DNA of 64,000 nucleotides from Maea johnstoni (lineage: Eukaryota; Annelida; Polychaeta; Spionida; Magelonidae). The notes beneath the pieces were generated by a model, which saw nothing but the letters and a program-made list of their open reading frames with translations, searched no databases and was not told where the DNA came from. The position numbers and the translations under genes are program-made. Where the stretch lies: positions 34,439,699 through 34,503,698 of the forward strand of contig OZ012686.1 in the NCBI GenBank assembly GCA_963942565.1, in the 5' to 3' direction. Positions within the stretch are counted from its first letter, which is position 1. Every line of letters begins with the position of its first letter. Shown here piece by piece: positions 38,022 to 50,700 of this stretch.

Positions 38022-40417
38022 CGTTCGTAAATATTTACGAAAATCGCGTAAAATTTACGATGACCTTAGAGGTCATCGTAAATTTACGAATGACGTCTTT
38101 GGACTCTTGTTGCATGGCAACGTGGGGTAATCTCACACACCTACACGGGCACTTGACCATACATATAATTTATATATATTTATAAATAACCTGTGTATGT
38201 TGATATGTATTTGATTAATACATACACGTTCATAAATATTAATCATTTATTTATGGATAATTGTTTAAATATAATAAAATAAATGGTTTCTGAATATTTA
38301 TTAGATCTCGTAATTATTTACGAATCAATAGAAAAAATACAATCATTCATAAATAATGTATATATACTTTTGATTTTTAAACGTTTATACGTTATATCAA
38401 TATATCATTTATCAATATCAAAACATGACCCAAGTACGATGCATCAAGTGTGAAGGAGCAAATAAAAACTTTTTTATTTTAACGACGGGGGAGGGGGGGG
38501 GGGAAGAAAATACAAAAAATTCTTATATTCACGACCATTTTGGGGGAGAGAAACTACAAAAACATGATGGGGAGAAACAAAGTTCTATCTTTTCTCCTCA
38601 AAAAACGACCGTGAAAATGACTGGTTGCTTGGCTCGTTTTCGTAGCAAAGGTAACCTATTAATTTGCGAAATTCGCAATAAAGACCACGTGCGTGTATAT
38701 CATGGAATATCATTTATACAAAAAGTAAAACGACCATATCGGAAACATGTATTTATTTATATGTATATCTATCAATATATAACATCTATCTACCTGTCTA
38801 TCTGTCTGTATGTATGCATGTATGTACATATGTATGTATGTATCTATCTATCTGTCTGTCTATACATGTATATCTATCTCTTTTTATTGTCTCTCCACCA
38901 AAAAAGTCCTGAAAATAAAGTTTAATTTTTTTTTTACCCCAAAAATGGTCGTGAACATAAAGTATTTTTATTTTCTCTCCACCCAAAAGTCGTGAAAAAA
39001 AGTTTTTTTTTATTTTCTCTCCCAAATACGATGGTACCATCGTACCCAAAAGACGGTAGTGAAGATAAAGTTTTAAAAAATTTTCCTCCCAATAAAACGG
39101 TCGTGAAAATATATATTTTTTTTAATTTCTCCCCCCCCCCCCTCCCCCAAAAAAGAAGAAAATACGGTTATGAAAATAAATGCTCTTTCACACTTGGGGG
39201 GGGGGGGGGGGGGGGGGGGGGAGAAATAAAAAAAAACACTTCTATTTTCACGACCGTTTTGAGGGGAGGGAAAATTTTAAAAATATATACTTTCACGACT
39301 GTTGTTTTGGGAGAGAAAATAAAGAATTTTTTATTTTATTTTTTTTCACGACTTTTGGGGTGGAGAGAAAATAAAAAAATACTTTTTATATTCAGGTCCA
39401 TTTTTGGGGGAGAATTCTTTTTAAAAAAACTTTATTTTCACGATCTTTTGGGGGACAGAAAATAAAAAGATAGATATACGTGTACAGACAGACAGACAGA
39501 CAGATAGATAGATACATACATACATACATAAATACATACATACATACATACATACATACACATACATATATACGTACATACATGCATACATACATACATA
39601 CAGATAGACAGATAGATATATGTTAGATATTGATAGATAAAGATACAAATAAGTACATGTTTCCATTATTGATATGGTCGTTTTACTTTGTATAAGTGAC
39701 ATTCCATGATATACACGCACGTGGTCTATATTGCGAATTTCGCAAATTAATAGGCTACCTTTGCTACGAAAACGAGCCAAGCAACCAATCATTTTCATGG
39801 CCAATTTTTTGTTTCATCACTCTATCTTTGTCTTTTCTGTCCCATCCCCCCCCTAAAAAAAATGGTCGTAAAAATAAAGTTTTTGTATTTTCTCTCCCCC
39901 CCCCCCCCCCTGTCGTTAAAATGTAAAAGTTTTTATTTGCTCATTCACACTTGATGATGCATCGTACTTGTTGCATGTTTTGATATTATTAAACGATATA
40001 TAGATATAACGTATAAACATTTCAAAATCAAAAGTATCTATACATTATTTATGAAGGATTATATTTTTTTTATTGATTCGTAAATACTTATGAGATCTAA
40101 TAAATATTCAGAAACCATTTATTTTATCATATTTAAACAATTATCCATAAATAAATGAAAAATATTTATGTACGTGTATGTATTAATTAAACATATATTA
40201 ACATACACAGGTTATTTATAAATATTGATAAATTATATGTAAATATTTATAAATCACGGGCCTGCCCTTGATGGTCGTGTGGTTAAGTGCCCGTGTAGGT
40301 GCGTGAGATTACCCCACGTTGCCATGCAACAAGGGTCCAAAGACGTCATTCGTAAATTTACGATGACCTCTGAGGTTATCGTAAATTTTACGCGACTTTC
40401 GTAAATATTTACGAACG
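38022..40417. mobile_element. 2.4-kb foldback element with G-tract and tetranucleotide core
   Basis: Arms of about 740 bp (38022-38760 and 39690-40417) are near-perfect inverted copies, starting CGTTCGTAAATATTTACGA. The core is a tangle of short units (TTTTCACGACC.TTTTGGGG, both strands), G/C homopolymers (39196-39221 is G only) and GATA/CATA tetranucleotide arrays. Open frames here follow the repeat and look accidental. No transposase is seen. Confidence 0.88.
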
Positions 40418-40837
40418 TCGCAGCTTCGAGAAACAGAAAAATCGTTAATTTAAGAACGTCTTTACGAAGATCAGTTATTGCGTTTTTTGAAGCTCTTCGT
40501 AAATGAATTCGATATCTTTTAATTGATGACGTCATTTACGGGAAAATATTGTTGTGACGTCCCTTTGTTGCGAATATAGTCCTATTGTTGCGTATGCCAC
40601 TCACTACGGGAGTGGCATCAGTGACATGAACGTCAGGGATGGATGGGGCATTTATCCCGCTGTAGCGTACTATTTAAGGATACAGCGATAACCTTTCCGC
40701 CCTGCGTACAAAAGCGACAACATATTCCCTAATAAAACATGGACCTACTACCATATTTGTGCGTGAAAAGGGTAGATAAATTACGTTTTTATGCAGTATT
40801 GTTCGCCGTTCAAATGAACTGCTTAATGGTTAACGGT

Positions 40838-41302
40838 TTTCACACTTGATGCATCGTACTTGTACTTGTACTTGATATTGATAAATGATATATTGATATA
40901 ACGTATAAACATTTTAAAATCAATAGTATCTATACATTATTTATGAATGATTATATGTTTTCTGTTGATTCGTAAATAATTATGAGATCTAATAAATATT
41001 CAGAAACCATTTATTTTATTATATTTAAACAATTACCCATGAATAAATGATAACTGTAATATTTGTGTACGTGTATGTATTAACTAAACAATTATCAACA
41101 TACACAGGTTATTTATAAATATAGATGAATTATATGTATGGTCAAGTGCCCGTGTAGGTGCGTGAGATTATCCCACGTTGACATGCAACAAGGGTCCAAA
41201 GACGTCATTCGTAAATTTACAATGACCTCTGAGGTTATCGTAAATTTTACGCGACTTTCGTAAATATTTACGAACGTCGCAGCTTCGAGAAACAGAAAAA
41301 TC
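40838..41302. mobile_element. solo arm of the 2.4-kb foldback family
   Basis: This is a direct copy of the distal right arm (39936-40445), from CACTTGATGCATCGTACTTG to CGAACGTCGCAGCTTCGAG. It is separated from the complete element by 390 bp of unrelated sequence. Confidence 0.85.
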
Positions 41303-41343
41303 GTAAAGTACGATTTTCAACGATGAAAATCGTACTTTACGAT
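41300..41343. repeat. perfect 20-bp-arm hairpin with 4-nt loop
   Basis: ATCGTAAAGTACGATTTTCA and its exact complement flank ACGA. It sits at the outer edge of the solo foldback arm. Confidence 0.92.
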
Positions 41344-41739
41344 ACGAGAAACAGGCCCCTACGCAACTCTTGTCTTCCCTTACTTCTATGTAATTGTAGT
41401 GTTCTCCCAGTACCTATCTGGACTCATAATGACTAGTTGACTACTCAAATTAAGATGGCAGCGCCTAGAACCAGAGACATATATAGCACTCAGGTAAAGA
41501 TATGTCTCTGCTGGAACGAATTTAACTCTGCAGCTGACAGTCATGTGTGCCACTGAATCCACTGGTAATCGCTGGATTTTGGAAAATAACAACGTGTTCC
41601 TGAACTTTGACAAAATAAATGACCCATCTCTGAATATTTGGAAAATGAATATTCTTCCCTGGAAAACAAAGAAATTGATAATCTCTCTCTAGGATAAATT
41701 TCAAATCAAATGCCAAAAAATGGATGAAAATGCATTTCA

Positions 41740-42806
<1,067 letters not shown>

Positions 42807-43497
42807 CAGAGTGTCTACACCTCTAGGGCTTCTGGGGCCCCATACCTCGGCGCTAATTATGCGTACCATGCGTCAAAAAACATTCAGAATCCCTGGATTA
42901 CTGGCTAAATCCATGTTTCAGATAATCGCTTTTCAATGACTGGCTAATTTTGTCAAGTTTACACCACTCCTGAAAATTAACCTGCTGAAGCTATATGTTA
43001 AGACAAAATGAATTAAATACATATTTGTTAGAAAATGCCATCCATACCGAAATTATGGAGTTGAAATTATAAGGATATTTCATGAAATACAAAAAAGGCA
43101 AAAATTACTGAAATACTTGAAAAAAAAAAAGGAATTTGAATCACAGTTAAAGAAATCTCCAATCCCTTAGAATGTATTTAAAGGTAGTATTATATAAGAA
43201 ACTACTATCACCAAAAGCTTAATATTTACTATTTTTCTCTCGTCCCTGAAAACTAAAAAAGAAATCTCCCAAGAAAAATATTTATCCCTGAAAAGTTGAA
43301 AAAATAGACAATTCATCCATGAAAATATGGGAAAAAACAATGTCTATGAAAAATGTATATGCCCTCCCCCCCACCCCCAGCCCAAGATATCAAATGGTTA
43401 TGACTAATCATAAAAAACAACGATACGATACTAGTAATGTTAAATATCCGTACCATAAATGGCAAAACATCAATATGGCAGTAAAAGAATCGAATAC

Positions 43498-44473
43498 TAA
43501 GCCCTGGTCACATAAGGCATCCGTCCACCGTGCGGTCTGTTTGTGGCCTGTTTGCGGCCGAAACCGTGGGCATCGCAGCATCGCCTTACGGGTTCCTCAA
43601 GGAGTTGGCCTCAACCGCAGAGGTCGTGAGATACAAAATCAGTGGTCGTGGACCGTAGAGAGGTTTGCGAACATGTTCGCAAATCAGTCTACGGTCCACG
43701 ACCTTAATTCCTACGGACATTTACTGACTGAGCGTCTGACGCACGGCGCTCCCACTGATCATTGAGAATGCCTCACGGCACTCTTTAAAAAAATAAATGT
43801 TAAGCCCTGGTCACATTAGGCATGCGTCCGCCGTGCGGGCTGTTTGCGGGCAGTTCACGGCCGAAAACCGTGGCGATCGCAGGATCACCTTGCGGGTGTC
43901 TCAAGGAGTTAACCTCAACCGTAGAGGTCGTGCGGTCGAAAATCAGTGGTCGTGGGCCGTAGAGAGGTTTGCGAACATGTTCGCAAATCAGTCTACGGTC
44001 CACGTCTGCCGTACGGACATTTGTTGACTTAGCGTCTGACGCACGGCAATCTTTAAGGCCGTGCGGCACTCCCACTGATCCTTGAGAGTGCCTTGTAAAA
44101 TTTCTCACGACCGGCCGCACGGCTAATTCTAATGTGACCACAAATGAAAGATCTCTGACTGGACGCATGCGACCTGTTCCCGGCACTTTGGACGCATGCG
44201 ATCAATCAGCCGCACGGAGGTCTTATTCTATAAGGACCGTGAGGCCACAGGAAGGCCTCCGCAAGGCCTCTCCAAGGAGGCCGTGCATCCTCCGCGCAAA
44301 GAGGATAGTGGGAACGTGATTGTAAAACTTGCCACGACTGGCCACACGGCCAATTCATTTGTGACCGCAAATGAAAGATCTCTGTTTGTCCGCATGCGAC
44401 CTGCTCACGGCACTTTGGACGCATGCGATCAATCAGCCGCACGGAGGTCTTTGTCATATGTGACCAGGGCTTA
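43498..44473. mobile_element. element with TIR TAAGCCCTGGTCACAT and a tandem partial copy
   Basis: TAAGCCCTGGTCACATAAGG opens at 43498 and again at 43801 (TTAGG), and ATGTGACCAGGGCTTA closes near 44473. The 43801-44473 copy has both ends; 43498-43800 repeats its left half. It is GC-richer than its surroundings. The 148-residue open frame here has no recognisable family. Confidence 0.8.
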
Positions 44474-44714
44474 GATAAACTCTTTCCTCTGATGTACGGC
44501 ACATTTTCAATTTTTCGAATTTTATCCGTCACGTTGATAGAGCCAGTTAGTTGTCTCGATGAACACGGGAGAGAGTGTCATAGTTCAAGGTATCTTCTTT
44601 GGTAGTAGAATATTTCCACACTGAAACCTACTCAACCAACCTCTCAGCCCGTTCCGGATCGCAAGTGTTGAGATTAATTAATGAAAATGACTGCTCCCTG
44701 TTTTTTTTCTTCTG

Positions 44715-44940
44715 CGTGTACGATCGAGTGTGAAAGAGCATTTTTTTACGACCGTTTTGGGGGGAATAGAAAATGAAACTTTAATTTTTCACTCTAGAGG
44801 GAGGGTAAATAGAAGATATTTTTTTAGCGACCATGTGAAAGAGAAAATTAAAAAAACTTTATTTTCAGGTGAAAATATTTTTTTTTCTCTCCACTAAAAC
44901 GGCAATGAAAATAAAGTTTTTTTATTTGCTCTTGTTCCAT
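44715..44940. repeat. relic of the G-tract foldback family
   Basis: GTACGATCGAGTGTGAAAGAGC followed by TTTTTACGACCGTTTTGGGG resembles the arm/core border of the 38022-40417 element. It is degraded. Confidence 0.55.
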
Positions 44941-45909
44941 ATCTTTTAATTTTAGCTATGTTCTAGATTTTATCTCTAATTCGGTCTTCTACTTTTCACC
45001 ATTTCAATTTTTGGGATTTATTCTTCTTTAATCTACTAGTTTAATATTTCTGCTGGCACTCTTTCACCATCGTACATATAGATAAACGTGTTTTTTTTTT
45101 ATCTGCAAACTGTTCTTTGAGATGGTGCAGGTTTGAACGGCAGCTGTTCTGAAAATTTCCAAAAAAGAATTTAAAAATAATTCTGTCGTTTTCAGAAAAA
45201 CAGCAAAAATGTAATCCTTTCTCTGCCATTTACATCTGCACCATCGTAGTTTTTAGGGTCGTCCCGAGATCTATTGGTAGGAACGAGCATAGACAAGTAC
45301 GGTTGTAGATGCAAAGCATCAATAGTCAAAAGGCGGGGCCAAGTTATTTATGAACTTGTGAGGGAACCGGATGTATAAAGAACATTAACATTATAGAGGA
45401 AAATAATTTATAATGACTAGATTTGTAGCATTTTTGTAGAAATGAAACAAATATCGGAATTCTAGGCGCAAGCTGGAGACTTCGAAATCTCTTGGGTGCG
45501 AAGCTACTAGGGTACGCATCAGTTTGGTTACGAAGTCTCCTGATTTCATTCTATACACATAGTAGACTAGTGGCAGTCCTATAAGCGGCTTCACGCCAAC
45601 AATAGATGGTGGGCGATACCAGTCCCTAATCCGTGACGTGATTGTGAGACTGGCGCTAGTCTATACACAGAGTACTTTTTTTCTTAGTAATTTTCCTTCC
45701 TATACTGAAAAATATACTTTATGTCTGCTTAAAATATTTTATATATTTGAAAACTTCATGCTAAATTAGAATAAGGAAGGCACGATTTTCCGCGGCAAAG
45801 GCAACATTTATATTATAACCAATCAGAATAGAGAATTATATTCAGTCCGGCCTCAGGATTTAGATCACGTGACGTCTGCCCATGTACATCTCAAAACACC
45901 TTCCCAGAT

Positions 45910-46430
45910 GGTTGAGTTTAGATCCCAGTCAGATTTGAGCGTTCCCGGCATGCTTTGCGGTGTTAGATATCCGCGGGAAGGTCAAAGGTCATATAAAGCT
46001 ACACTTAGTTTCATAATGGCATATAAAAGACAATATTGACAAACAAACAAATTTTCTTTATATGTTTGGCCATATTATTCATTTTGAAATGAAGTCTTTT
46101 TAATTCAATTTTTGAAAAACAAGTCACATAGTTTTCACATCTGCGTTACACCGGCTAGGTCTTCTGCGACTGCTTCGACGCTCATTGTCGAGCACGTTTG
46201 TGGTGAAAGATCTCAATAAAAACGAAAGGAATATTTTCCAAACTTCTGCGAACAATATATGCGTATATATCGCTGCCAAAAATAATATTTGAGTTTAATC
46301 GCGAAATTTATCTGAAAGGACTAGGTAGAACTACATCGAGGACATGAGGAGCACCCATAATGACAGTGACGTCACTAGACTGCAAAGCATGCCGGGAACG
46401 CTCAAATCTGACTGGGATCTAAACTCAACC
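45910..46430. mobile_element. Mutator-like non-autonomous element, 9-bp target duplication
   Basis: Terminal inverted repeats match for about 49 bp (GGTTGAGTTTAGATCCCAGT at the left, its exact complement at the right). TTCCCAGAT is duplicated outside them (45901-45909, 46431-46439). A 9-bp duplication with long TIRs points to a Mutator-like (MULE) element. It is 521 bp with no transposase. Identical TIRs suggest a recent insertion. Confidence 0.88.
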
Positions 46431-47086
46431 TTCCCAGATAGGCGGGCTTGATGGCCCCGCCAATGATTCGAAATAATAACTGCTCCCATGTCTGGCTCGC
46501 CTTAGAAAATGGCGGAGGTTTCAAAATTGCAGTAGACAGATGATGATATGTCATATGAATGAAATGCGCGGTCAACTGCGAGGGTACCAATACTAAACTA
46601 AATGACTTTGTACAGGGATGCAACTATCACCTTAAAGATTGTATTTTGGAAGTAATCGAATCTGTGAATTCATGTTGGCAACAATTAATTGGCTTTTGTT
46701 TTGAGTTTTGTATGGTCTCCATTGGCATTGGCATTGATGATTGAGGGCTTCAGCATTTATTTTCACTGTTTCATACTCATTTGTTCTTGACCATATCTAT
46801 TTCTACGGACTCTATAGTATTCAGGTGGTTGCCCCATTGTAATAATTTGCTGTTTAGTTCTAGTTACAAGACGGGTTGGATAGTTTTATTATTCATAAGT
46901 TTTTACTTGAATTATAAAGTGGTTTTAAGTTGAAAGTACTCAAACCACAGGCACACCTGTTCAAACATTGACCTTAACCCTATACCCTATGAATAATACA
47001 TGTTTACAAATTGCCTTTATATTGTTGCAAGATTCTAATCATCAAGATGAATAAGGACAATTTGACAAGTGTGCTGTATGATAGGC

Positions 47087-47112
47087 GGGGGGGGGGGGGG
47101 GGGGGGGGGGGG
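47087..47112 (+). repeat. (G)26 homopolymer
   Basis: Twenty-six uninterrupted G bases. Confidence 0.95.
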
Positions 47113-47130
47113 TATTATATATCAAACTAT

Positions 47131-47519
47131 ATTCTGTAGGACTTGGTTGGGCTAATGGTTTTTGCCATTCAAACTTGGCAAACCTCTTAGTAGCAATACT
47201 GCATATATGTATATAAACATACTTTTTGTCTCAACTCTGCAAAATGTTGATTTTGCTCATTAAGTCCCATTGTAAATTTTACCCATTGCCAACAATTGCC
47301 AACAGTACAAACACGCGAGATTGTCATTGTTGCCAATGGGCAATTTTTGCAATGGGACCTAATGAGCAAAATCAACATTTTGTGGAGTTGAGACAAAAAG
47401 TATGTTTATACATACACACATTAGTGCTACTAAGAGGTTTGTCAAGTTTGGAAGGCAAAAACAAACTTTTTGTGGAAAAAAAAGAGGAAAAAGCGGTTAG
47501 CCCAACCAAGTTGGACAGA
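47131..47519. mobile_element. foldback MITE of about 390 bp
   Basis: The ends read CTGTAGGACTTGGTTGGGCT and AGCCCAACCAAGTTGGACAG. Arms are inverted copies up to a GCCAACAATTGCCAACA centre. CTATA flanks both sides, a possible 5-bp target duplication. Confidence 0.8.
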
Positions 47520-47702
47520 CTATAACACTTGAGATAGGAGGCAAAGGGAAATGCTCATGCCCTATATAATATGCAACAACTTAAAATTCGTATCCGAATC
47601 TATTTCATTTTTTTTTCTAACTCACTTATGTGCTTAGTGTGTAATTTTTTAGTGCCATAATTGCTCTTTGAACTGAAAATTGATTTACCAATATCTTTTT
47701 AG

Positions 47703-50700
47703 GTCAGTTTTGCTGGATATATTTTTGATATTCTCTGCAATAATTGGAGTAGAAAGTTTTTGCAAGTGGGAGTCTATTGTGACCGAGTCTAGTGCCCCAT
47801 TGTTCCGCAGCAGTACAGTTTCAACACTTCAACTACTGGACACCACCAACAGTCTCAAGAATACTGATGTCACAAATCTTTGGCAAAAAGATGTAGGTAT
47901 TCTTTAAACTAGGTATTCTTACTCTGGTAAATTTTCCTTTTCTCTTTTCAGTATATTTATTTGCAATCATTGGTAAGTTCTTATCATCTTTTGCATTATG
48001 TTCAAACTGATAATAAATGATTAACCAGTACAATTTTAAGTGTACTTGCGTTCCCTACCAGGCCTCCTGCAACTTAAAAACCACAAACATTATTTTTAGA
48101 CCATCTTGAAGATGCTCTAAATTGCTTCTTTTTAAGGTGGATATATGCATACTTTGTCACCTGTAGATGATTTGAATTGATATCCATATCCACACTTTCA
48201 TTCCAGGAGTTATACAGATTTCCTTACTTTGTGCTGGTGAAGGTGGAATGTGAGTTTCAGGTAAGTTTGCAAATGGATCATGCCAAAAAAATGCTTTCTA
48301 AATTAGTTATAGTATCAAATATGTCATACTCATTATTCGAGGGTGCTAAATCAAATTAGATATAGCAGAATTTAACCAAATTTCATCAATTGCTCAACAT
48401 TCCTGACTACCTTTGAAAGGAACATAAACCTAAATGTATATAGACAACTTTTGAAAGTAATCCATGTATAGCCCTGTGTTTCTTATAAATCTCTTTGTTA
48501 TTGCTCAGGATAGCTTGGAGGTTGGCCGTAACTTGGTTTTGACTGTACAATTTTTGAGAGGAATCCATGTATAGCCCTGTGTTTCTTATAAATATCTTTG
48601 TGATTGCACAGGATAGCTTGGAGGTTGGCCGTAACTTGTTTCTGACTGGACAATTTTTGAAAGGAATCCGTGTATAGCCCTGTGTTTCTTATAGATCTCT
48701 TTGTGATTGCACAGGATAGCTTGGAGGTTGGCCGTAACCTGGTTCTGACTGGAAGTGCTCCTCTGGTGGTGATTTGGAAGAAGCCTGAGACAGGGGAACT
48801 GCAGGAGCTGCTTCTGACAGGGGCACTGGTCGACCTTAATGCTACCTTATGTAAGCCTACCTAAAAACTTGAGAAAAATGTTTGCTTTTCTATCATCTGT
48901 TGGTTTGTAAGTTAGGACCACTGTGTTACATCACATGTGTTCAGGGCTCAACTACGGGGCTAGCCTTAACGTCGAGCCCTGGTGTTACATCAAACATCTA
49001 GGTAATATTGTGACAATTATGGACCAAGAGCCCGGGCACTTTTATTTAACCGTCTGAGGCCAAAAGGTTTGATGGTGGTTTCTAGACCAAAATTTTGTGC
49101 TGAATCTGAAAATCCATTTCTTACAAACGGCAGGTGGTGGGTTCGGCATGAAATTGGCATTTTTGGGTGATTTTGGCACTCTTTTGTATGTTAATTTGCA
49201 TAATGTCTCACATTACCACATCAGTGTCAGATCATAGCAAATATGGTATCATATTGAAGCTCTCAACCGTTGGAGTTCATTCATGAGTAGATCTGGTGGT
49301 TTCAGTGGTTTCCATGGCAACGGGAGCCACGAATTAAGCTAAAACAGAGGAAAATGGGCATTTTTCGTAATTTGTGTGTTATCTAAGCGTCATTTACCCC
49401 CAGTCAATATACCCAAGGGCTTCAGTATGGTTATTAAAATCTTCCCTGATCTTTTTTTTATCAATTCATGCCAATTTTAGTTGACTAAAATATTTTGGGC
49501 CTGAAGTACAGGTCTTTGAAAATGGTGATACCGCAAATGAGGTGTCTATCATCAATATGGCTTGAAGTGAGGCATTTTATCAGATCAGTGTCAGATCATG
49601 GCAAATATGGTAAATTGAGGCTCTTAACCGTGGGGGTTCATTTATGTATGGTTTTGGTAGTTTCAGTGGTTGCCATGGCAACGCGAGGCAAGAATTTAAA
49701 AAAAGGAAAAATGGACACTTTCGTAATTTGTGTGATACTTGTGTCATTTACCCCCAGTGGACACACCCAAGGGCTTCAGTGTGGTTATTAGAAATTTCCT
49801 TCATCTTTTTTCTTGATCAATTTATACCAATATTTTATATGACTAACATATTTGTGGTCTGAAGTACAGGCCTATAAAAATGGCGATAACTCAAGTGCAG
49901 TGTCTATTGACAATATGGCTTAAGATGAGTCATTTTATCAGATCAGTGTTAGATCATGGCAAATGTGGTACCAAAATGAAGCTCTCACCCTTGGAAGTTT
50001 ATTCATGTGTGGCCAGCGTGGGAATTTTCAGTAGTTGCCATAGAAACAAGTTAAGAAAATCCACATTTTTTGTAAATTCTGTGAAAAGTTAGTGTGATTT
50101 ACCACGTCTATACACCTTTGGACTTAAGTATGGTTATTAAAATCTTCCTTGCTCTTGATCAATTCATTCCAATTCTATATGACCTAGGATATTTAAGGTC
50201 TGAATACAGACCTTTGTAAATGACAGCGACGCACATGTGTTGGCTATCCATAATATGGCTTTCAGTTACTGTTATTTTGATTTATCTGTTCTCTTCTCTG
50301 AATGGATACTTCTTATGGTATTCTGCTAGACACACTCTAAAGTCTTCCCATAAAAAGAACTATTTTTGGTTAATACCAGTATTTAAATGTATACAAATAT
50401 TAGGGATTGTCCAATTAATCGGACATGCTGATTATTCGCCCTTCCAACCTCTGATATTGGAATTCGTTTGCAATTTTATAAGTCTTTTGAAAAAACTTGT
50501 ATCTTGAATAAGCCTATTGATGTACTGAGAGATTCCACAATATAAAAACCTGCATCATCTTTAAGTAAAATCGTGCATAACTGTAACAATAAACTAAGGG
50601 CTTCAAGTGTTATTTTAAGAGCTAGCTCTTTTACAAAAATGGAGCAACTAATGATTTATATAAATGCCCCAATAAAGATTCTAGGTAGCCACCAGAGAGA

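Noticed and set aside
38425-38925. 166-residue open frame in the foldback element
   Set aside because: It reads through the arm into microsatellite (CMYVHMYVC-type) sequence, and the opposite arm gives a mirror frame. It has no domain and no splice context.
39464-39650. Regularly spaced repeats resembling a CRISPR array
   Set aside because: They are simple tetranucleotide runs without distinct spacers in a eukaryotic intergenic region.
43319-43765. 148-residue frame over the TAAGCCCTGG element
   Set aside because: It crosses the element border, has no homology I recognise, and a GC-rich repeat easily makes open frames.
46559-46744. Frame MKCAVNCEGTNTKLNDF... as CATSPERG first exon
   Set aside because: No donor in the needed phase 2 was found, and the sequence does not resemble a signal peptide start.
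47226-47525. 99-residue frame MSQLCKMLILLIKSHCK... as a gene
   Set aside because: The opposite arm yields MSQLHKMLILLIRSHCK on the other strand; both are arms of a foldback MITE.
49495-49791. 98-residue frame MGLKYRSLKMVIPQMR..., also at 53245-53454 on the other strand
   Set aside because: The two frames are the two arms of one inverted repeat, with stops in other units. Shared sequence reflects the repeat, not protein conservation.
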